This document shows, one piece after another, positions 54,601-63,408 of a stretch of 64,000 nt of DNA; positions within the stretch are counted from its first letter, which is position 1; each line of letters starts with the position of its first letter. The notes under the pieces are model-generated. The model had not been told where the DNA came from. It ran no database searches and saw only the letters and a list, made by a program, of their open reading frames with translations. This DNA is from Cryobacterium sp. M96. GTDB lineage: Bacteria > Actinomycetota > Actinomycetes > Actinomycetales > Microbacteriaceae. The stretch covers positions 33,661 through 97,660 of the forward strand of contig NZ_PJJS01000041.1 of the NCBI RefSeq assembly GCF_002929845.1, read 5' to 3'. Both the position numbers and the translations under genes were made by a program.

Positions 54601-54790
54601 GTTTTTCAATGGCCAACCGCGGAGCCTGCTGCGGTGCGGCGCCGGCTGCGACGGTGCCGCCGACGAGGGCCGCGGTAGCCACCAGCCCGACGGTCAGGGC
54701 CACCGCGGTGGCCCTGCACAGTGCGCGCGGCGGCCGGGGGTCGAGGTCCCAGGGTGAGAAATGCCGATTTCGTGAGTTCACGTGCATCAT
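51692..54790 (-). CDS. Secreted subtilisin-like serine peptidase (S8) with PA domain
   Basis: 1032 residues. A long signal peptide (hydrophobic 28-50, then AAGAAPQQA) directs export. An I9-type propeptide (YVVTLAASAVAAYSGGV to LAVEKDAIRRVT) precedes the catalytic domain: Asp212 in IIDTGIA, His304 in DGHGSHTGGTAAG, Asn415 in SAGNAGP, Ser632 in GTSMSSPHVAG. A PA domain (about 460-575) is inserted before the Ser, as in plant-type subtilases. Two beta-sandwich regions (fibronectin-III-like, then a pre-peptidase-C-like end) follow. It degrades extracellular protein. No sortase motif or C-terminal anchor is evident. Confidence 0.93.
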   Translation of the reverse strand: MMHVNSRNRHFSPWDLDPRPPRALCRATAVALTVGLVATAALVGGTVAAGAAPQQAPRLAIEKPATAFEAGRYVVTLAASAVAAYSGGVAGFDATKPAPGRQLDASSKNATAYAAHLATEQRRVAAAAGVSVSVSYTTALNGFAAELTAVQAAALSANREVLAVEKDAIRRVTAQSSTDFLGLGDAAGVGGVWDAVGGIDAAGAGVVVGIIDTGIAPENGSFAGDPLGTDLGDAPFRTADGGIRFGKSDGGTFTGACVVGVQFTADDCSTKIVGARYYVDGFGASRIGAESVGEYLSPRDGDGHGSHTGGTAAGNHAVGASVGGIDFGTISGVAPAAKIAAYKVCWSGPDPVGQDDDGCATSDLLSAIDQATADGVDVINFSIGGGAAQTTVSATDVAFLGAASAGIFVAASAGNAGPDASTLDNASPWITTVAASTIPSYEATATLGSGPAYGGGSITVPAVGVTGALVRGDLVAARRGTDPLLCGPNSLDPAKVTGTIVFCQRGVYDRVAKSVEVKRAGGIGMVLVNKTASSLDLDQHAVPTVHLNAEAFATAFAYAGTTGATVTLTPGNALGTTPPTPQVAGFSSRGPVLADGSDIIKPDVSAPGVAILAGGANAAGAAGTYQFLSGTSMSSPHVAGLAALYLGQTPSASPAEVKSAFMTTAYDTVTGSGAAVTDPFLQGAGHVDPTKFFRPGLVYLNGESDWMSYIKGAGYTGGGLDAVTAVDPSNLNLASIGIGSLTRPETITRTVTSTQAGTFDASVSGLAGIDVTIEPSTLTFGAAGETQSYTATFSRTDAPVDTFATGSLSWTSGATVVHSPVAVKPVTLESPITADGTGLAGSVGIRVTPGTTADIPLATDGLAAGVLLREKKGGPGKAYTGTGLPGTEIVFTVQVPAGTVLQRFDLDSLTDAADLDLVVNRLSGKGGTPIEGWQSATAATDEHVDLLNPTAGYYQVVASVFSGTDRYDLTTFTVAPGAGAGAFTVAPNPLPGVQGVEATYTASWSGLAAGTDYLGLVRYGDTGFSTVVAVEN

Positions 54791-54929
54791 CCAATCCGTT
54801 CAACGACGAAAGGTTGACCCCCAACGGAGGCACATGAACTTGAAGCTAGCTGAATTCGACCTCAGACTGTGCAACTTGCACGCGTTGACACCTGAACTGG
54901 GGGCATCCAGCACAGTAGGGTGACGCGAC

Positions 54930-56891
54930 TCAGCGACTCAGCGCGCCGGCCGCCGCCGGCTTGCGAGCGGCGATCTGGGCCTGCACCGAGGCGTCCCGGC
55001 GGCCGCCGATCGCCCGCAACGCGTTCAGGATCGTGGCCAGGTCGACGAATTCCTGCAATAGTGCTCCCGCGGTGGCGGGAATGAAGCCGAACGCGGCCAG
55101 GACCATCAGGCCGAGGCTCAGAGCGATGCCGAGCCAGATGCTCTGCAGCGCGATCCGGATGGTGTCCTGGCCGATCGCGACCGCGCGGGCCGCGCGGGTC
55201 AGGTCGTCGATCAGGATGACGACGTCGGCCGATTCGCTCGCGGCCGTGGCCCCGCGGGCTCCCATGGCGATACCGACGTCGGCGACGGCCAGCACGGGTG
55301 CGTCGTTCACCCCGTCGCCGACCATGATCACCGGGCGGTGGGCCAGGCCACGCACGGCGTTGACCTTGTCGGCGGGCAGGCAGTCCGCCTGCACCTGCTC
55401 GATCCCCACCAGCGCCGCGATGTGCTCGGCGGTGGGCCGAGCGTCGCCGGTGAGCATCACGGTGTCCCGCAGGCCGAGCGCCCGCAGATCCGCCAGAGTC
55501 TGCGGTGCGTTCTCCCGCAGCGTGTCACTGGCGACGATGCTGCCGGCGAAGCGCCCGTCGACGGCGATGTAGATGGCCAGTTCGCCGCCCTCGATCGGGG
55601 CGGCCACGGCATCCGTCGCCCGTTCCCGGATGAACGACAGCTTGCCCACGGTGACCTCGCGGGCGCCCAGCCGGGCCACGACGCCGTGCGCGGGAACCTC
55701 GTTCGCGGTCTCCGACCCGATCAGCTCCAGCCCGCGGGTCCGGGCCGCCGCGATCACGGATGCCGCGAGCACGTGCGACGAGTACTGCTCCGCGGACGCG
55801 GCGAGTACGAGCAACTCGTCCTCGTCGAAGCCGGGCTCGGGAAGCACGCGGGCGATGGTGGGGCTGCCGTGGGTGAGCGTGCCGGTCTTGTCGAAGACCA
55901 CGGTTTTGGCCCGAGAGAGCATTTCGAGCACCCCACCGCCCTTAACGATGATGCCGTTGCGGGCGGCCCGGCTCATGCCGCCCATGAAGGCGACCGGTGC
56001 GGAGATCAGGAGTGGGCAGGGGGTCGCCACCACCAGCACCTCGGCAAACCGGGCCGGGTCGCCGCTGACGATCCAGGCCAGGGCGGCGATCGAGAGCGAG
56101 ACCGCAGTGAACGGCACGGCGTAGCGGTCCGCCAGGCGCACCACGGGGGCCTTGCTGGCCGATGCCTCTTCGACCAGCGCGATGATCTGCTGGTACTGGC
56201 TGTCCGCGGCGGTCGCGGTGGCTCGGATGGTGGCGGCAGCCTGGCCGTTGATCGACCCGCTGAGCACGGCGTCGCCGGCTTCGCGCTCGACCGGGAGGCT
56301 CTCCCCGGTGAGCGAGGACTCGTCGAAGACTGCGCTGACTGAGACCAGAGCGCCGTCGACCGGCACGATCTCGGCAGGGCGAACGAGAAGCAGGTCGCCC
56401 GGCCGCACGTCGGTGGCCGGCACGTCCTCGACCTCGCCGTTTCCGGTGTCGGTATCGGTATCGGTATCGGTATCGGTGCCGGTGTCGGTATCGGTGCCGG
56501 CGCCGGCGCCGAGCCGGTGCGCGATCTGCGGGGCCCGCCGGAGCAGGGCGTCGAGCTCCCGCTTGGCCCGGTTCACGGCGAAGTCTTCGAGGGCCGCGCC
56601 TCCGGTGAGCATCAGCACGATGATCAGGGTGGCCACGTATTCGCCCACCAGCACCGTGGCGACGATGGCCGTGATAGCGAGCACGTCGACACCGAGGGTG
56701 CCGCGCAGCAGCCGTCGTACCATGCCGATCGTTTCGTAACCGGCGACCAGCAGGCCGAATCCACTGAACAGCCAGCGCACGGCATCCGTCTGACCGCCCA
56801 GGGCGAGCACCGCGCCGATGAGCCCGAGCAGCACGGTCGTGGCGACGAGCGGGTAACGACGAACGGCGGCGACCAGAGACGACATGGTCAT
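54930..56891 (-). CDS. Heavy-metal P1B-type ATPase lacking an N-terminal metal-binding domain
   Basis: 653 residues. P-type landmarks: TGES at 195-198, phosphorylated Asp334 in VVFDKTGTLTHG, MVGDGVNDAPVLAVADVGIA near the end. The transport-site motif in the sixth span is TPCPLL (Cys292), the TPC type rather than CPC or SPC, so the metal cannot be named with confidence. There is no HMA domain before the first span. Residues 133-149 are a Thr-Asp dipeptide run inside the actuator linker, from a six-base DNA repeat. GAGG lies about 8 bases before the ATG. No metal regulator is adjacent. Confidence 0.9.
   Translation of the reverse strand: MTMSSLVAAVRRYPLVATTVLLGLIGAVLALGGQTDAVRWLFSGFGLLVAGYETIGMVRRLLRGTLGVDVLAITAIVATVLVGEYVATLIIVLMLTGGAALEDFAVNRAKRELDALLRRAPQIAHRLGAGAGTDTDTGTDTDTDTDTDTGNGEVEDVPATDVRPGDLLLVRPAEIVPVDGALVSVSAVFDESSLTGESLPVEREAGDAVLSGSINGQAAATIRATATAADSQYQQIIALVEEASASKAPVVRLADRYAVPFTAVSLSIAALAWIVSGDPARFAEVLVVATPCPLLISAPVAFMGGMSRAARNGIIVKGGGVLEMLSRAKTVVFDKTGTLTHGSPTIARVLPEPGFDEDELLVLAASAEQYSSHVLAASVIAAARTRGLELIGSETANEVPAHGVVARLGAREVTVGKLSFIRERATDAVAAPIEGGELAIYIAVDGRFAGSIVASDTLRENAPQTLADLRALGLRDTVMLTGDARPTAEHIAALVGIEQVQADCLPADKVNAVRGLAHRPVIMVGDGVNDAPVLAVADVGIAMGARGATAASESADVVILIDDLTRAARAVAIGQDTIRIALQSIWLGIALSLGLMVLAAFGFIPATAGALLQEFVDLATILNALRAIGGRRDASVQAQIAARKPAAAGALSR
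56444..56500. repeat. Hexanucleotide tandem repeat in the metal ATPase
   Basis: About nine units of GGTATC/GGTGTC/GGTGCC encoding a Thr-Asp run on the minus strand. Four central GGTATC units are identical; flanking units are degenerate. Two codons per unit, so copy changes keep the frame. Confidence 0.9.
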
Positions 56892-56966
56892 ATTCTTGCC
56901 TCACTCGCCGGCCACCGCCAGCAAGGAAAGCCTCCCCTCAGGGCCGGGAAAACCCGGAAAAACGCC

Positions 56967-57009
56967 AAAAAAGGGCGGCAGCCTCACCCCGGGGGTGAGA
57001 CTGCCGCCC
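56967..57009 (-). terminator. Intrinsic terminator of icd
   Basis: On the minus strand, 12 bases after the icd stop, GGGCGGCAG-T-CTCACCCC pairs with GGGGTGAG-G-CTGCCGCCC and is followed by TTTTTT (56972-56967). A textbook Rho-independent terminator. Confidence 0.95.
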
Positions 57010-57021
57010 TGTCGCTGCGGG

Positions 57022-58236
57022 TTAGGCCATGCGGGCCTGGAGGTTCTCCGCGATGGCCGCGAGGAACTCCTCGGTCGTCTGGAAGGCCTGCTCCGGGCCC
57101 ACGAGAAGCGCGAGGTCCTTGGTCATCTTGCCGCTCTCGACGGTCTTGATGACCACGTCTTCGAGCGTGTTGGCGAACTCGGCGAGCGCCGGGTTCCCGT
57201 CAAGCTTGGCGCGGTGCGCGAGGCCGCGGGTCCAGGCATAGATCGAGGCGATCGGGTTGGTCGAGGTGGCCTTGCCCTGCTGGTGCTGGCGGTAGTGGCG
57301 CGTCACGGTGCCGTGCGCGGCCTCGGCCTCGACGACCTTGCCGTCAGGCGTGGAGAGCACGCTGGTCATCAGGCCGAGCGAGCCGAAGCCCTGCGCGACG
57401 GTGTCCGACTGCACGTCGCCGTCGTAGTTCTTGCAGGCCCAGACGTAACCGCCCTCCCACTTCATGGCAGAGGCGACCATGTCGTCGATCAGGCGGTGCT
57501 CGTAGCTGAGGCCGGCCGCGTCGTAGCGGGCCTTGAACTCGGCGTCGAAGATTTCCTGGAAGATGTCCTTGAAGCGGCCGTCATAAGCCTTGAGGATCGT
57601 GTTCTTCGTCGACAGGTAGACCGGGTACTTGCGCTCGAGGCCGTAGTTCAACGACGCGCGGGCGAAGTCGCGGATGGAGTCGTCGAGGTTGTACATCCCC
57701 ATCGCGACGCCGCTGCCGGGGGCCTGGAATACCTCGAACTCTTGCGGGGCCGAGCCGTCCTTCGGGGTGAAGGTCATGCTGAGCGTGCCCTCGCCCTCGA
57801 AGCGGAAGTTGGTGGCCTTGTACTGGTCGCCGAACGCGTGGCGGCCGATGATGATCGGCTTATTCCAGCCCGGCACGAGGCGCGGGATGTTCGAGATGAT
57901 GATGGGTTCGCGGAAGATGGTGCCGCCGAGGATGTTGCGGATGGTGCCGTTGGGCGACGCCCACATCTTCTTCAGGCCGAATTCCTCGACGCGCGCCTCG
58001 TCGGGCGTGATGGTCGCGCACTTGACGCCGACGCCGTGCTTCTGGATGGCGCGGGCCGAGTCGATCGTGATCTGGTCGTCGGTCTCGTCGCGCTTTTGGA
58101 TCGACAGGTCGTAATACTCGAGGTCGATGTCGAGGTACGGGTGGATCAAGGTCTCCTTGATCGCGTGCCAGATGATGCGGGTCATCTCGTCCCCGTCGAG
58201 CTCGACGACAGTGCCTTCAACCTTGATCTTCGCCAA
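57022..58236 (-). CDS. icd: NADP-dependent isocitrate dehydrogenase (homodimeric, eukaryote-like type)
   Basis: 404 residues. It oxidises isocitrate to 2-oxoglutarate in the TCA cycle and supplies [25 protein letters not shown] at the start, [20 protein letters not shown], the substrate stretch [20 protein letters not shown] and the metal-ligand region [20 protein letters not shown] identify the subfamily II enzyme. [20 protein letters not shown] supplies the NADP site. The TTG at 58236 was chosen because GGAGA lies 6 bases upstream; upstream codons are not conserved. A strong terminator follows. Confidence 0.96.
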   Translation of the reverse strand: MAKIKVEGTVVELDGDEMTRIIWHAIKETLIHPYLDIDLEYYDLSIQKRDETDDQITIDSARAIQKHGVGVKCATITPDEARVEEFGLKKMWASPNGTIRNILGGTIFREPIIISNIPRLVPGWNKPIIIGRHAFGDQYKATNFRFEGEGTLSMTFTPKDGSAPQEFEVFQAPGSGVAMGMYNLDDSIRDFARASLNYGLERKYPVYLSTKNTILKAYDGRFKDIFQEIFDAEFKARYDAAGLSYEHRLIDDMVASAMKWEGGYVWACKNYDGDVQSDTVAQGFGSLGLMTSVLSTPDGKVVEAEAAHGTVTRHYRQHQQGKATSTNPIASIYAWTRGLAHRAKLDGNPALAEFANTLEDVVIKTVESGKMTKDLALLVGPEQAFQTTEEFLAAIAENLQARMA

Positions 58237-58399
58237 TGGAAATCTCCTCAGAATATCGGGGGGCAAGAATAGCCACACCGATTCTAGTGGAGCGACGTAA
58301 CTATCTTGACATCGAGACAGTTTCCGGATCTTCCGGATGGGGCCACCCCCCACGCCCTGTCGTCCGAAAACCCGACTACCGGCCGGCTCCGGTGCACGT

Positions 58400-58405
58400 T
58401 AGCCT
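58400..58405 (+). promoter_or_regulatory. -10 hexamer of a probable leaderless promoter of the GNAT-ATL-cupin run
   Basis: TAGCCT, 6 bases before the ATG at 58412. Confidence 0.5.
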
Positions 58406-58411
58406 GTTCGC

Positions 58412-58864
58412 ATGGGTGAACTACGACTGGAAGAACTGTCCGCGCGCAACATCGTCGCGGCGAACAGCCTGAGCCTGAAACCGGGTCAGGAGCAGTTCAT
58501 CGCCCCCGTCTCCTACGCGGTCGCGGCGTCCGTCATCAACCCTGCTACCGCCTGGCAGCGCGTCGTTCTGCTGGACGGCGAGGTTGCCGGCTTCATTCAC
58601 GGAAACTTTGACCCCGACTCACCGCACGAAGAATTCCGTGCCTGCATCTGGCGCATCAACGTGGACGCGGAGGCCCAGGGCAAGGGTGTCGGCAAGTTCG
58701 CCGCAGACGCACTCGCCGCCGAGGCCCGCAAGCGCGGCTTCGACCACATCACCGTGATCTGGGAACCCGGCGAAGAGGGGCCGGAGTCGTTCTTCCACCG
58801 CCTGGGCTTCAGCGACATCGGCCAAACCGTCTACGGCGAGATTATCGGCGCATTGCAGCTCTGA
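58412..58864 (+). CDS. GNAT-family N-acetyltransferase
   Basis: 150 residues, one GNAT domain. The acetyl-CoA loop is WRINVDAEAQGKGVGKFAAD (Q/R-x-x-G-x-G/A as QGKGVG), preceded by GEVAGFIHGNFD and followed by ITVIWEPGEEGPESFFHRLG and FSDIGQTVYGEI. It should acetylate a small amine or protein N-terminus; the spermidine/spermine acetyltransferase group is similar, but the substrate is unknown. The alkyltransferase-like gene follows by 10 bases, so they may be co-transcribed. Confidence 0.88.
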   Translation: MGELRLEELSARNIVAANSLSLKPGQEQFIAPVSYAVAASVINPATAWQRVVLLDGEVAGFIHGNFDPDSPHEEFRACIWRINVDAEAQGKGVGKFAADALAAEARKRGFDHITVIWEPGEEGPESFFHRLGFSDIGQTVYGEIIGALQL

Positions 58865-58874
58865 CTCGCAGCCG

Positions 58875-59195
58875 ATGACGGATGCCGGCACCCGGGAACC
58901 TGCCTTCGTCACGCACGTTCTCGGAATCGTGGAGTCGATCCCGGCCGGTCGCGTGATGACCTACGGTGATGTCGCGGCCGTGCTCGGCTCCCGTGGGGCC
59001 CGCCTGGTCGGGCAGATCATGGCGCGCCACGGCACCGCGCTGCCCTGGTGGCGTGTGATCCGGGCCGGCGGACGCCCGCCGATCGGGCACGAGGAGCGCG
59101 CGCTCCCCCACTACACCGCGGAGGGCACCCCGTTGAAGGCCGGGGCATACGGCTACCGCATCGATTACGCGGCGGCGCGCTGGAGCCCCGCATAG
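58875..59195 (+). CDS. Alkyltransferase-like (ATL) protein of the MGMT fold
   Basis: 106 residues, only the DNA-binding half of O6-methylguanine methyltransferase. IPAGRVMTYGDVAAVLGSRG contains the Tyr and Arg-finger region, and the alkyl-acceptor site PCHR is PWWR here (GTALPWWRVIRAGG), so Cys is replaced by Trp as in ATL proteins. ATLs bind O6-alkylguanine and hand the lesion to nucleotide excision repair rather than reverse it. Length and motif are typical. It follows the GNAT gene closely. Confidence 0.92.
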   Translation: MTDAGTREPAFVTHVLGIVESIPAGRVMTYGDVAAVLGSRGARLVGQIMARHGTALPWWRVIRAGGRPPIGHEERALPHYTAEGTPLKAGAYGYRIDYAAARWSPA

Positions 59196-59248
59196 CGATC
59201 ACCGCCCGGGGTTGCCCGCAATGCTTGGTTCGAGGCTGCGCCGGATGC

Positions 59249-59254
59249 TACCGT
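59249..59254 (+). promoter_or_regulatory. Extended -10 of a probable leaderless cupin promoter
   Basis: TGCTACCGT: TG, one base, then TACCGT (59249-59254), 5 bases before the ATG at 59260. Confidence 0.4.
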
Positions 59255-59259
59255 TTTTC

Positions 59260-59706
59260 ATGGACAGCGAAAGCACAGCCGCACACACCGCCCTCGATCC
59301 CGTCGTCACCGACCCGGGCGCCTACCGAGTACTGCTTGAGAACGACCGCGTTCGCGTGCTCGAGTTCCTCGACGCTCCCGGCGATGAGACCAATCCCCAC
59401 GAGCATCCCGACAGCGTCATGATCACGCTCAGCGCCTACGCCCGGCGCCTGTCGTCGGAGGGCCGCGAAATCGACGTCGAGCTGCCCGCCGGCGAGACCC
59501 GCTGGCTGCCGGCCCAGGAGCACGCCGGCGTGAACATCGGCCGCACGCCGACGCACGCGATCTTCGTCGAACTCAAGGAATCGCCCGCGATCCCGCGGGA
59601 TCCCAGCTACCACCCGCTCGGACCGGTCGCCTCCAACCGCCCCCTGACGGGCACGCCGCTCTCCGACGACTCGAGCGACGAGGAGAAGGCCTGGGGGTTC
59701 GCCTAA
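59260..59706 (+). CDS. Small cupin-domain protein
   Basis: 148 residues. A single conserved beta-barrel domain: VRVLEFLDAPGDETNPHEHP gives the two metal-ligand histidines and acidic residue of cupin motif 1, and EHAGVNIGRTPTHAIFVELK the motif 2 His. The metal and substrate cannot be told. A C-terminal acidic tail (SDDSSDEEKAWGFA) follows. The ATG at 59260 (MDSESTAAHTALDP) is preferred over an in-frame upstream ATG at 59221 because of promoter spacing and homologue-like length. It is convergent with the ABC exporter genes. Confidence 0.82.
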   Translation: MDSESTAAHTALDPVVTDPGAYRVLLENDRVRVLEFLDAPGDETNPHEHPDSVMITLSAYARRLSSEGREIDVELPAGETRWLPAQEHAGVNIGRTPTHAIFVELKESPAIPRDPSYHPLGPVASNRPLTGTPLSDDSSDEEKAWGFA

Positions 59707-59734
59707 CCGCTCGCGCCGCGAGTCGCGTCGCCGA

Positions 59735-61540
59735 TCACACCAGCGAGTCGCGCCAGGCGGCGTGCAGCTGCGCGAACCGGCCGGTGCCGGCGATCAAGTG
59801 GTCGGGCGTGCCGTCCTCCACGATGCGCCCGTGCTCCATCACGAGCACCCGGTCGGCGATCGCCACAGTCGATAGGCGATGCGCGATGATCACGGCGGTG
59901 CGTCCCCCGAGCAGTGTCTGCAGCGCCTGCTGCACGAGGCGTTCACTCGGGATGTCCAGACTCGAGGTGGCCTCGTCGAGGATGAGCACCGCCGGGTCGG
60001 CCAGGAACGCCCGAGCGAACGAGATCAGCTGCCTCTGCCCGGCGGAGACGCGCCCGCCGCGCTTGTTCACGTCGGTGTCGTACCCGTTCGGCAGCCCCGC
60101 GATGAAGTCGTGCGCGCCGACCGCTCGGGCCGCCGCCACGATCTCGGCGGGCGTCGCATCCGGTTTGCCGATCGAAATGTTGTCGGCGACCGAACCGCTG
60201 AACAGGTAGGCCTCCTGGGTGACCATGACGATCGCTCGGCGCAGGTCCTTGGGGTGCAGGTCGCGCAGGTCGACGCCGTCGAGGGTCACCTGACCCACCG
60301 ACGGGTCGTAGAAACGCGCCATCAGCTTGGCCAGGGTGGACTTGCCGGCCCCGGTCGACCCAACCAGGGCGATGGTCTGCCCGGCCGGGATCGTCAGGTC
60401 GAACTGCGGCAGGATGACCCGGTCGCTCTGGTATTCGAATTGCACGTTCTCGAACGAGACCGCACCCTTTGCCGCCCAGAGGTCGACCGGCGTCACCGGG
60501 TCCGGCACTCCGGGATGCTCCTCGAGCACCCCGGAGATCTTCTCCAGCGCCGCGGCGGCCGACTGGTAGGAGTTGTAGAACATCGCCATCTCCTCCATCG
60601 GGTCGAAGAACCGGCGGGTGTAGAGCAGGGCCGCGAGCAGCGCGCCGATATAGAGCTGGCCGTCGACGACGCGGAACCCGCCGACCAGGAGAACGACCGC
60701 GACGGCCACGTTCCCGATCAACACGAGACCCGGATCGAAGATGCCGAACAGCTGGATGACCCGCTCATTCACCTTGCGGTAGTCCTCGACCAGTTCGCCG
60801 AACACCTTCTCGTTGCGTTTCTCCGCCCGGAAGGCTTTGACCGCACGGATGCCGGTCATGGTCTCCACGAACTGCACGATCAGGCTCGCCGACGCCGTTC
60901 TCGACCGGCGGAAGAGCGTTTGCGAGCGCACCTGGAACCAGCGGGTGAGCAGCGCCAACGGCACGATCGACGCGAGCAGGACAAGCCCGCTCGTACCGTC
61001 GAGCAGGAACAGGGCGATCGCCGTGAACACCATGTACAGCAGCCCCTGCACGAGCTGGTTGATGCCCGAATCCAGCAGTTCCCGGATGGCGTCGAGGTCG
61101 CTGGTCTGCCGGGAGATGATGCGCCCCGAGGTGTACGACTCGTGGAATTCGAGGCTCAGCCGCTGCGTGTGCAGGAAGACCCTCTTGCGCAGGTCGATCA
61201 GCACGGCCTGGCTGATCCGCGCCGACATGATCGTGTACCAGGCGATCAGGATGGCCCCGACCACACCCGTGGCGAGGTAGACCACCCCCGTGGCGGCCAG
61301 CGGCACCCAGTCCTGCTCCATCAGCGCGGGCAGACCGCGGTCGATCCCGAACGCGATCAGGGCCGGGCCGGCCACCTGCGCGGCCGTGGACACGACCACG
61401 ATCAGCATTGCCGCGAGGACCGAAAAGCGCACCGGGTGCAGCAGCGACCCGAGCAGGCGCAGCGACCGGCCCCGGATCTGCTTGCTCTCCGCGGCGGTGA
61501 AGTTGCTGCGGTCTTCGCCCTCGACACCGGTGACGGTCAT
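59735..61540 (-). CDS. ABC exporter half-transporter, catalytically complete subunit
   Basis: 601 residues: six membrane spans, then an ATPase domain. Walker A is GSTGAGKST, signature VSAGQRQ, Walker [13 protein letters not shown] with the catalytic Glu, H-loop IIAHRLST. It overlaps the upstream half-transporter gene by 4 bases; the partner has Asp at the catalytic position. Such pairs form heterodimeric exporters (BmrCD, TM287/288 type) for drugs, lipids or peptides. The ATG at 61540 opens [21 protein letters not shown] longer open frame running upstream to 62590 lies antisense-free but inside the partner gene and is not coding. Confidence 0.94.
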   Translation of the reverse strand: MTVTGVEGEDRSNFTAAESKQIRGRSLRLLGSLLHPVRFSVLAAMLIVVVSTAAQVAGPALIAFGIDRGLPALMEQDWVPLAATGVVYLATGVVGAILIAWYTIMSARISQAVLIDLRKRVFLHTQRLSLEFHESYTSGRIISRQTSDLDAIRELLDSGINQLVQGLLYMVFTAIALFLLDGTSGLVLLASIVPLALLTRWFQVRSQTLFRRSRTASASLIVQFVETMTGIRAVKAFRAEKRNEKVFGELVEDYRKVNERVIQLFGIFDPGLVLIGNVAVAVVLLVGGFRVVDGQLYIGALLAALLYTRRFFDPMEEMAMFYNSYQSAAAALEKISGVLEEHPGVPDPVTPVDLWAAKGAVSFENVQFEYQSDRVILPQFDLTIPAGQTIALVGSTGAGKSTLAKLMARFYDPSVGQVTLDGVDLRDLHPKDLRRAIVMVTQEAYLFSGSVADNISIGKPDATPAEIVAAARAVGAHDFIAGLPNGYDTDVNKRGGRVSAGQRQLISFARAFLADPAVLILDEATSSLDIPSERLVQQALQTLLGGRTAVIIAHRLSTVAIADRVLVMEHGRIVEDGTPDHLIAGTGRFAQLHAAWRDSLV

Positions 61541-63408
61541 CGCGCCGCCTCCTCTCGTGCGGACTCTCGTCGTTCTTCGTCTTCCAGGCTCGAGATGACG
61601 AACTTGTAGTGTTCGCTCTCGCGGAGTAGATCGGAGTGCCGTCCGATCGCGGTGACACGCCCGTTCTGGAGCAGCGCCACCCGGTCGGCGAGCATCACGG
61701 TGGACGGCCGGTGCGCCACGATCAGCGCCGTGGTCGCGGAGAGCACCTCGCGCAGCGCGGCTTCGACAAGGGACTCGGTGTTCACGTCGAGCGCCGACAA
61801 CGGGTCGTCGAGCACGAGCACGGCGGGTTTCGCCGCCACCGCCCGCGCGAGCGCGATCCGCTGCCGCTGGCCGCCGGAGAGGCTCATCCCTTCCTCTCCG
61901 ACGAGCGTGTCCACGCCCTCCGGGAGGTCGTGGGCGAAGCCGGCCTGGGCAACCATGAGCGCCTCCTCGAGTGCGGCATCCGCTTCGGGCGAGCGCTCGG
62001 CCCACTCCGGACGGCCGAGCAGCACGTTGTCGCGCACGGATGCCGAGAACAGCGTCGCATCCTCGAACGCCATCGACAGGTGGCGACGCAGTTCCTCGCG
62101 GCCGAGGGAGCGCACGTCGACCCCGTCGAGGGTCACCGCCCCCTCCGTCACGTCGTAGAGGCGGGTGGTGAGCGCCGTCAGGGTGGACTTGCCGGAGCCG
62201 GTCAGACCAACGAGCGCCATGGTCTCCCCCGGTTCGAGCACCAGGTCCACGCCGTCGAGCAGGTCCGGGAAGCGGCTCGGCGAGTCGGGGTAGCGGAAGT
62301 GCACGTTCTCGAACGCGAGGCGGCCGCGGGGCCGGTCGACGGTGACGGGATGCTCGGGGTCGGTGATGGCGTTCGGCGCGTCGAGCACGTCGAAGAACCG
62401 GTCGGTCGCGGTGCGGGCATCGAAGGTCATCGACAGCAGGAACCCGACCGACTCGATCGGCCAGCGCAGCACGGTGGCCGTGGCGAAGAAGGCCACGAGC
62501 CCGCCCACGCTGAACTCGCCCTGGCCGGCCAGCCAGACACCGGCGACGAGGCAGAGGGCGAAGGCCACATCCGGGATCATCAGCAGCCACAGCCAGATGC
62601 CGGCGATGGCGCGCGCCTTCTCAATCTCGGTGCCGCGCAGGCTCTCGGCCTGGTCGGAGAAATTCTTCAACGCGAACTTGCCGCGCCCGAAGGCCTTGAG
62701 CACCCGGATGCCGTGCACCGACTCCTCGACGGCCGTCGCGAGGTCGCCGGCCTGGTCCTGGCTGCGCCGCGCAACGACGGAGTATTTCTCCTCGAACAGG
62801 TAGCCGACGATCCACAGCGGCACGGAGCAGACGAGGAAGATGAGGCCGAGGATCCAGTTCATCGACACCAGGATGGCGGCGCCGATCACAACGGTGACGA
62901 CGTTCACGATGAGCAGCACGAGGCCGAACGAGATCCAGCGGCGGATCAGGTTGAGGTCGCTGACGGCGCGGGAGAGCAGTTGGCCGCTCGGCCACTTGTC
63001 GTGGAATGTGACCGGGAGGTCCTGCAGCCGGGCGTAGAGCGCGTTGCGCATCCGCGCCTCGATGTGGGTGCCGGGGCCGAGAACGAACCAGCGGCGCAGT
63101 GCGATCAGCACCGCCTCGATCACGCCGAGGGCGAGTACCACGATGACGGCCGGCCAGATCTGGGCGGCGTCCTGCTGAGTCAGGGCACCGTCGACGAGGC
63201 GCTGCAGCACCTGCGGGATGGTGAGCGCCACAAGCGCCGCCAGCAGGGCGGCGAGCATGCCGAGGGCCAGCCGCGGCAGGGCCGGCCGGGCGAAGGGGTA
63301 GAGGCGCAGCAGCACCTGGAGGGTGTTCCTCCGGGGCAGGGCAACGGGGTCGGTTCCCGCTGCGGGGTCGGGGTCGGGCGGATGGCTGTGGTCGGTGAGC
63401 GTGGTCAC
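61537..63408 (-). CDS. ABC exporter half-transporter, degenerate-site subunit
   Basis: 623 residues with six spans and an ATPase domain. Walker A is GLTGSGKST and the signature is LSGGQRQ, but Walker B reads [12 protein letters not shown] with Asp in place of the catalytic Glu, so one of the two composite ATP sites is degenerate. H-loop IVAHRPST is present. Start is GTG at 63408 with AGGA 8-9 bases upstream. A possible 29-residue leader peptide gene lies 205 bases upstream on the same strand. It should form a heterodimer with the next gene. Confidence 0.93.
   Translation of the reverse strand: MTTLTDHSHPPDPDPAAGTDPVALPRRNTLQVLLRLYPFARPALPRLALGMLAALLAALVALTIPQVLQRLVDGALTQQDAAQIWPAVIVVLALGVIEAVLIALRRWFVLGPGTHIEARMRNALYARLQDLPVTFHDKWPSGQLLSRAVSDLNLIRRWISFGLVLLIVNVVTVVIGAAILVSMNWILGLIFLVCSVPLWIVGYLFEEKYSVVARRSQDQAGDLATAVEESVHGIRVLKAFGRGKFALKNFSDQAESLRGTEIEKARAIAGIWLWLLMIPDVAFALCLVAGVWLAGQGEFSVGGLVAFFATATVLRWPIESVGFLLSMTFDARTATDRFFDVLDAPNAITDPEHPVTVDRPRGRLAFENVHFRYPDSPSRFPDLLDGVDLVLEPGETMALVGLTGSGKSTLTALTTRLYDVTEGAVTLDGVDVRSLGREELRRHLSMAFEDATLFSASVRDNVLLGRPEWAERSPEADAALEEALMVAQAGFAHDLPEGVDTLVGEEGMSLSGGQRQRIALARAVAAKPAVLVLDDPLSALDVNTESLVEAALREVLSATTALIVAHRPSTVMLADRVALLQNGRVTAIGRHSDLLRESEHYKFVISSLEDEERRESAREEAAR

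Noticed and set aside
61541..62590. Upstream extension of the ABC gene at 59735-61540 to 951 codons
   Set aside because: The extra part overlaps the partner gene in another frame and is Arg/Pro-rich; the real start is the ATG in the 4-base overlap.
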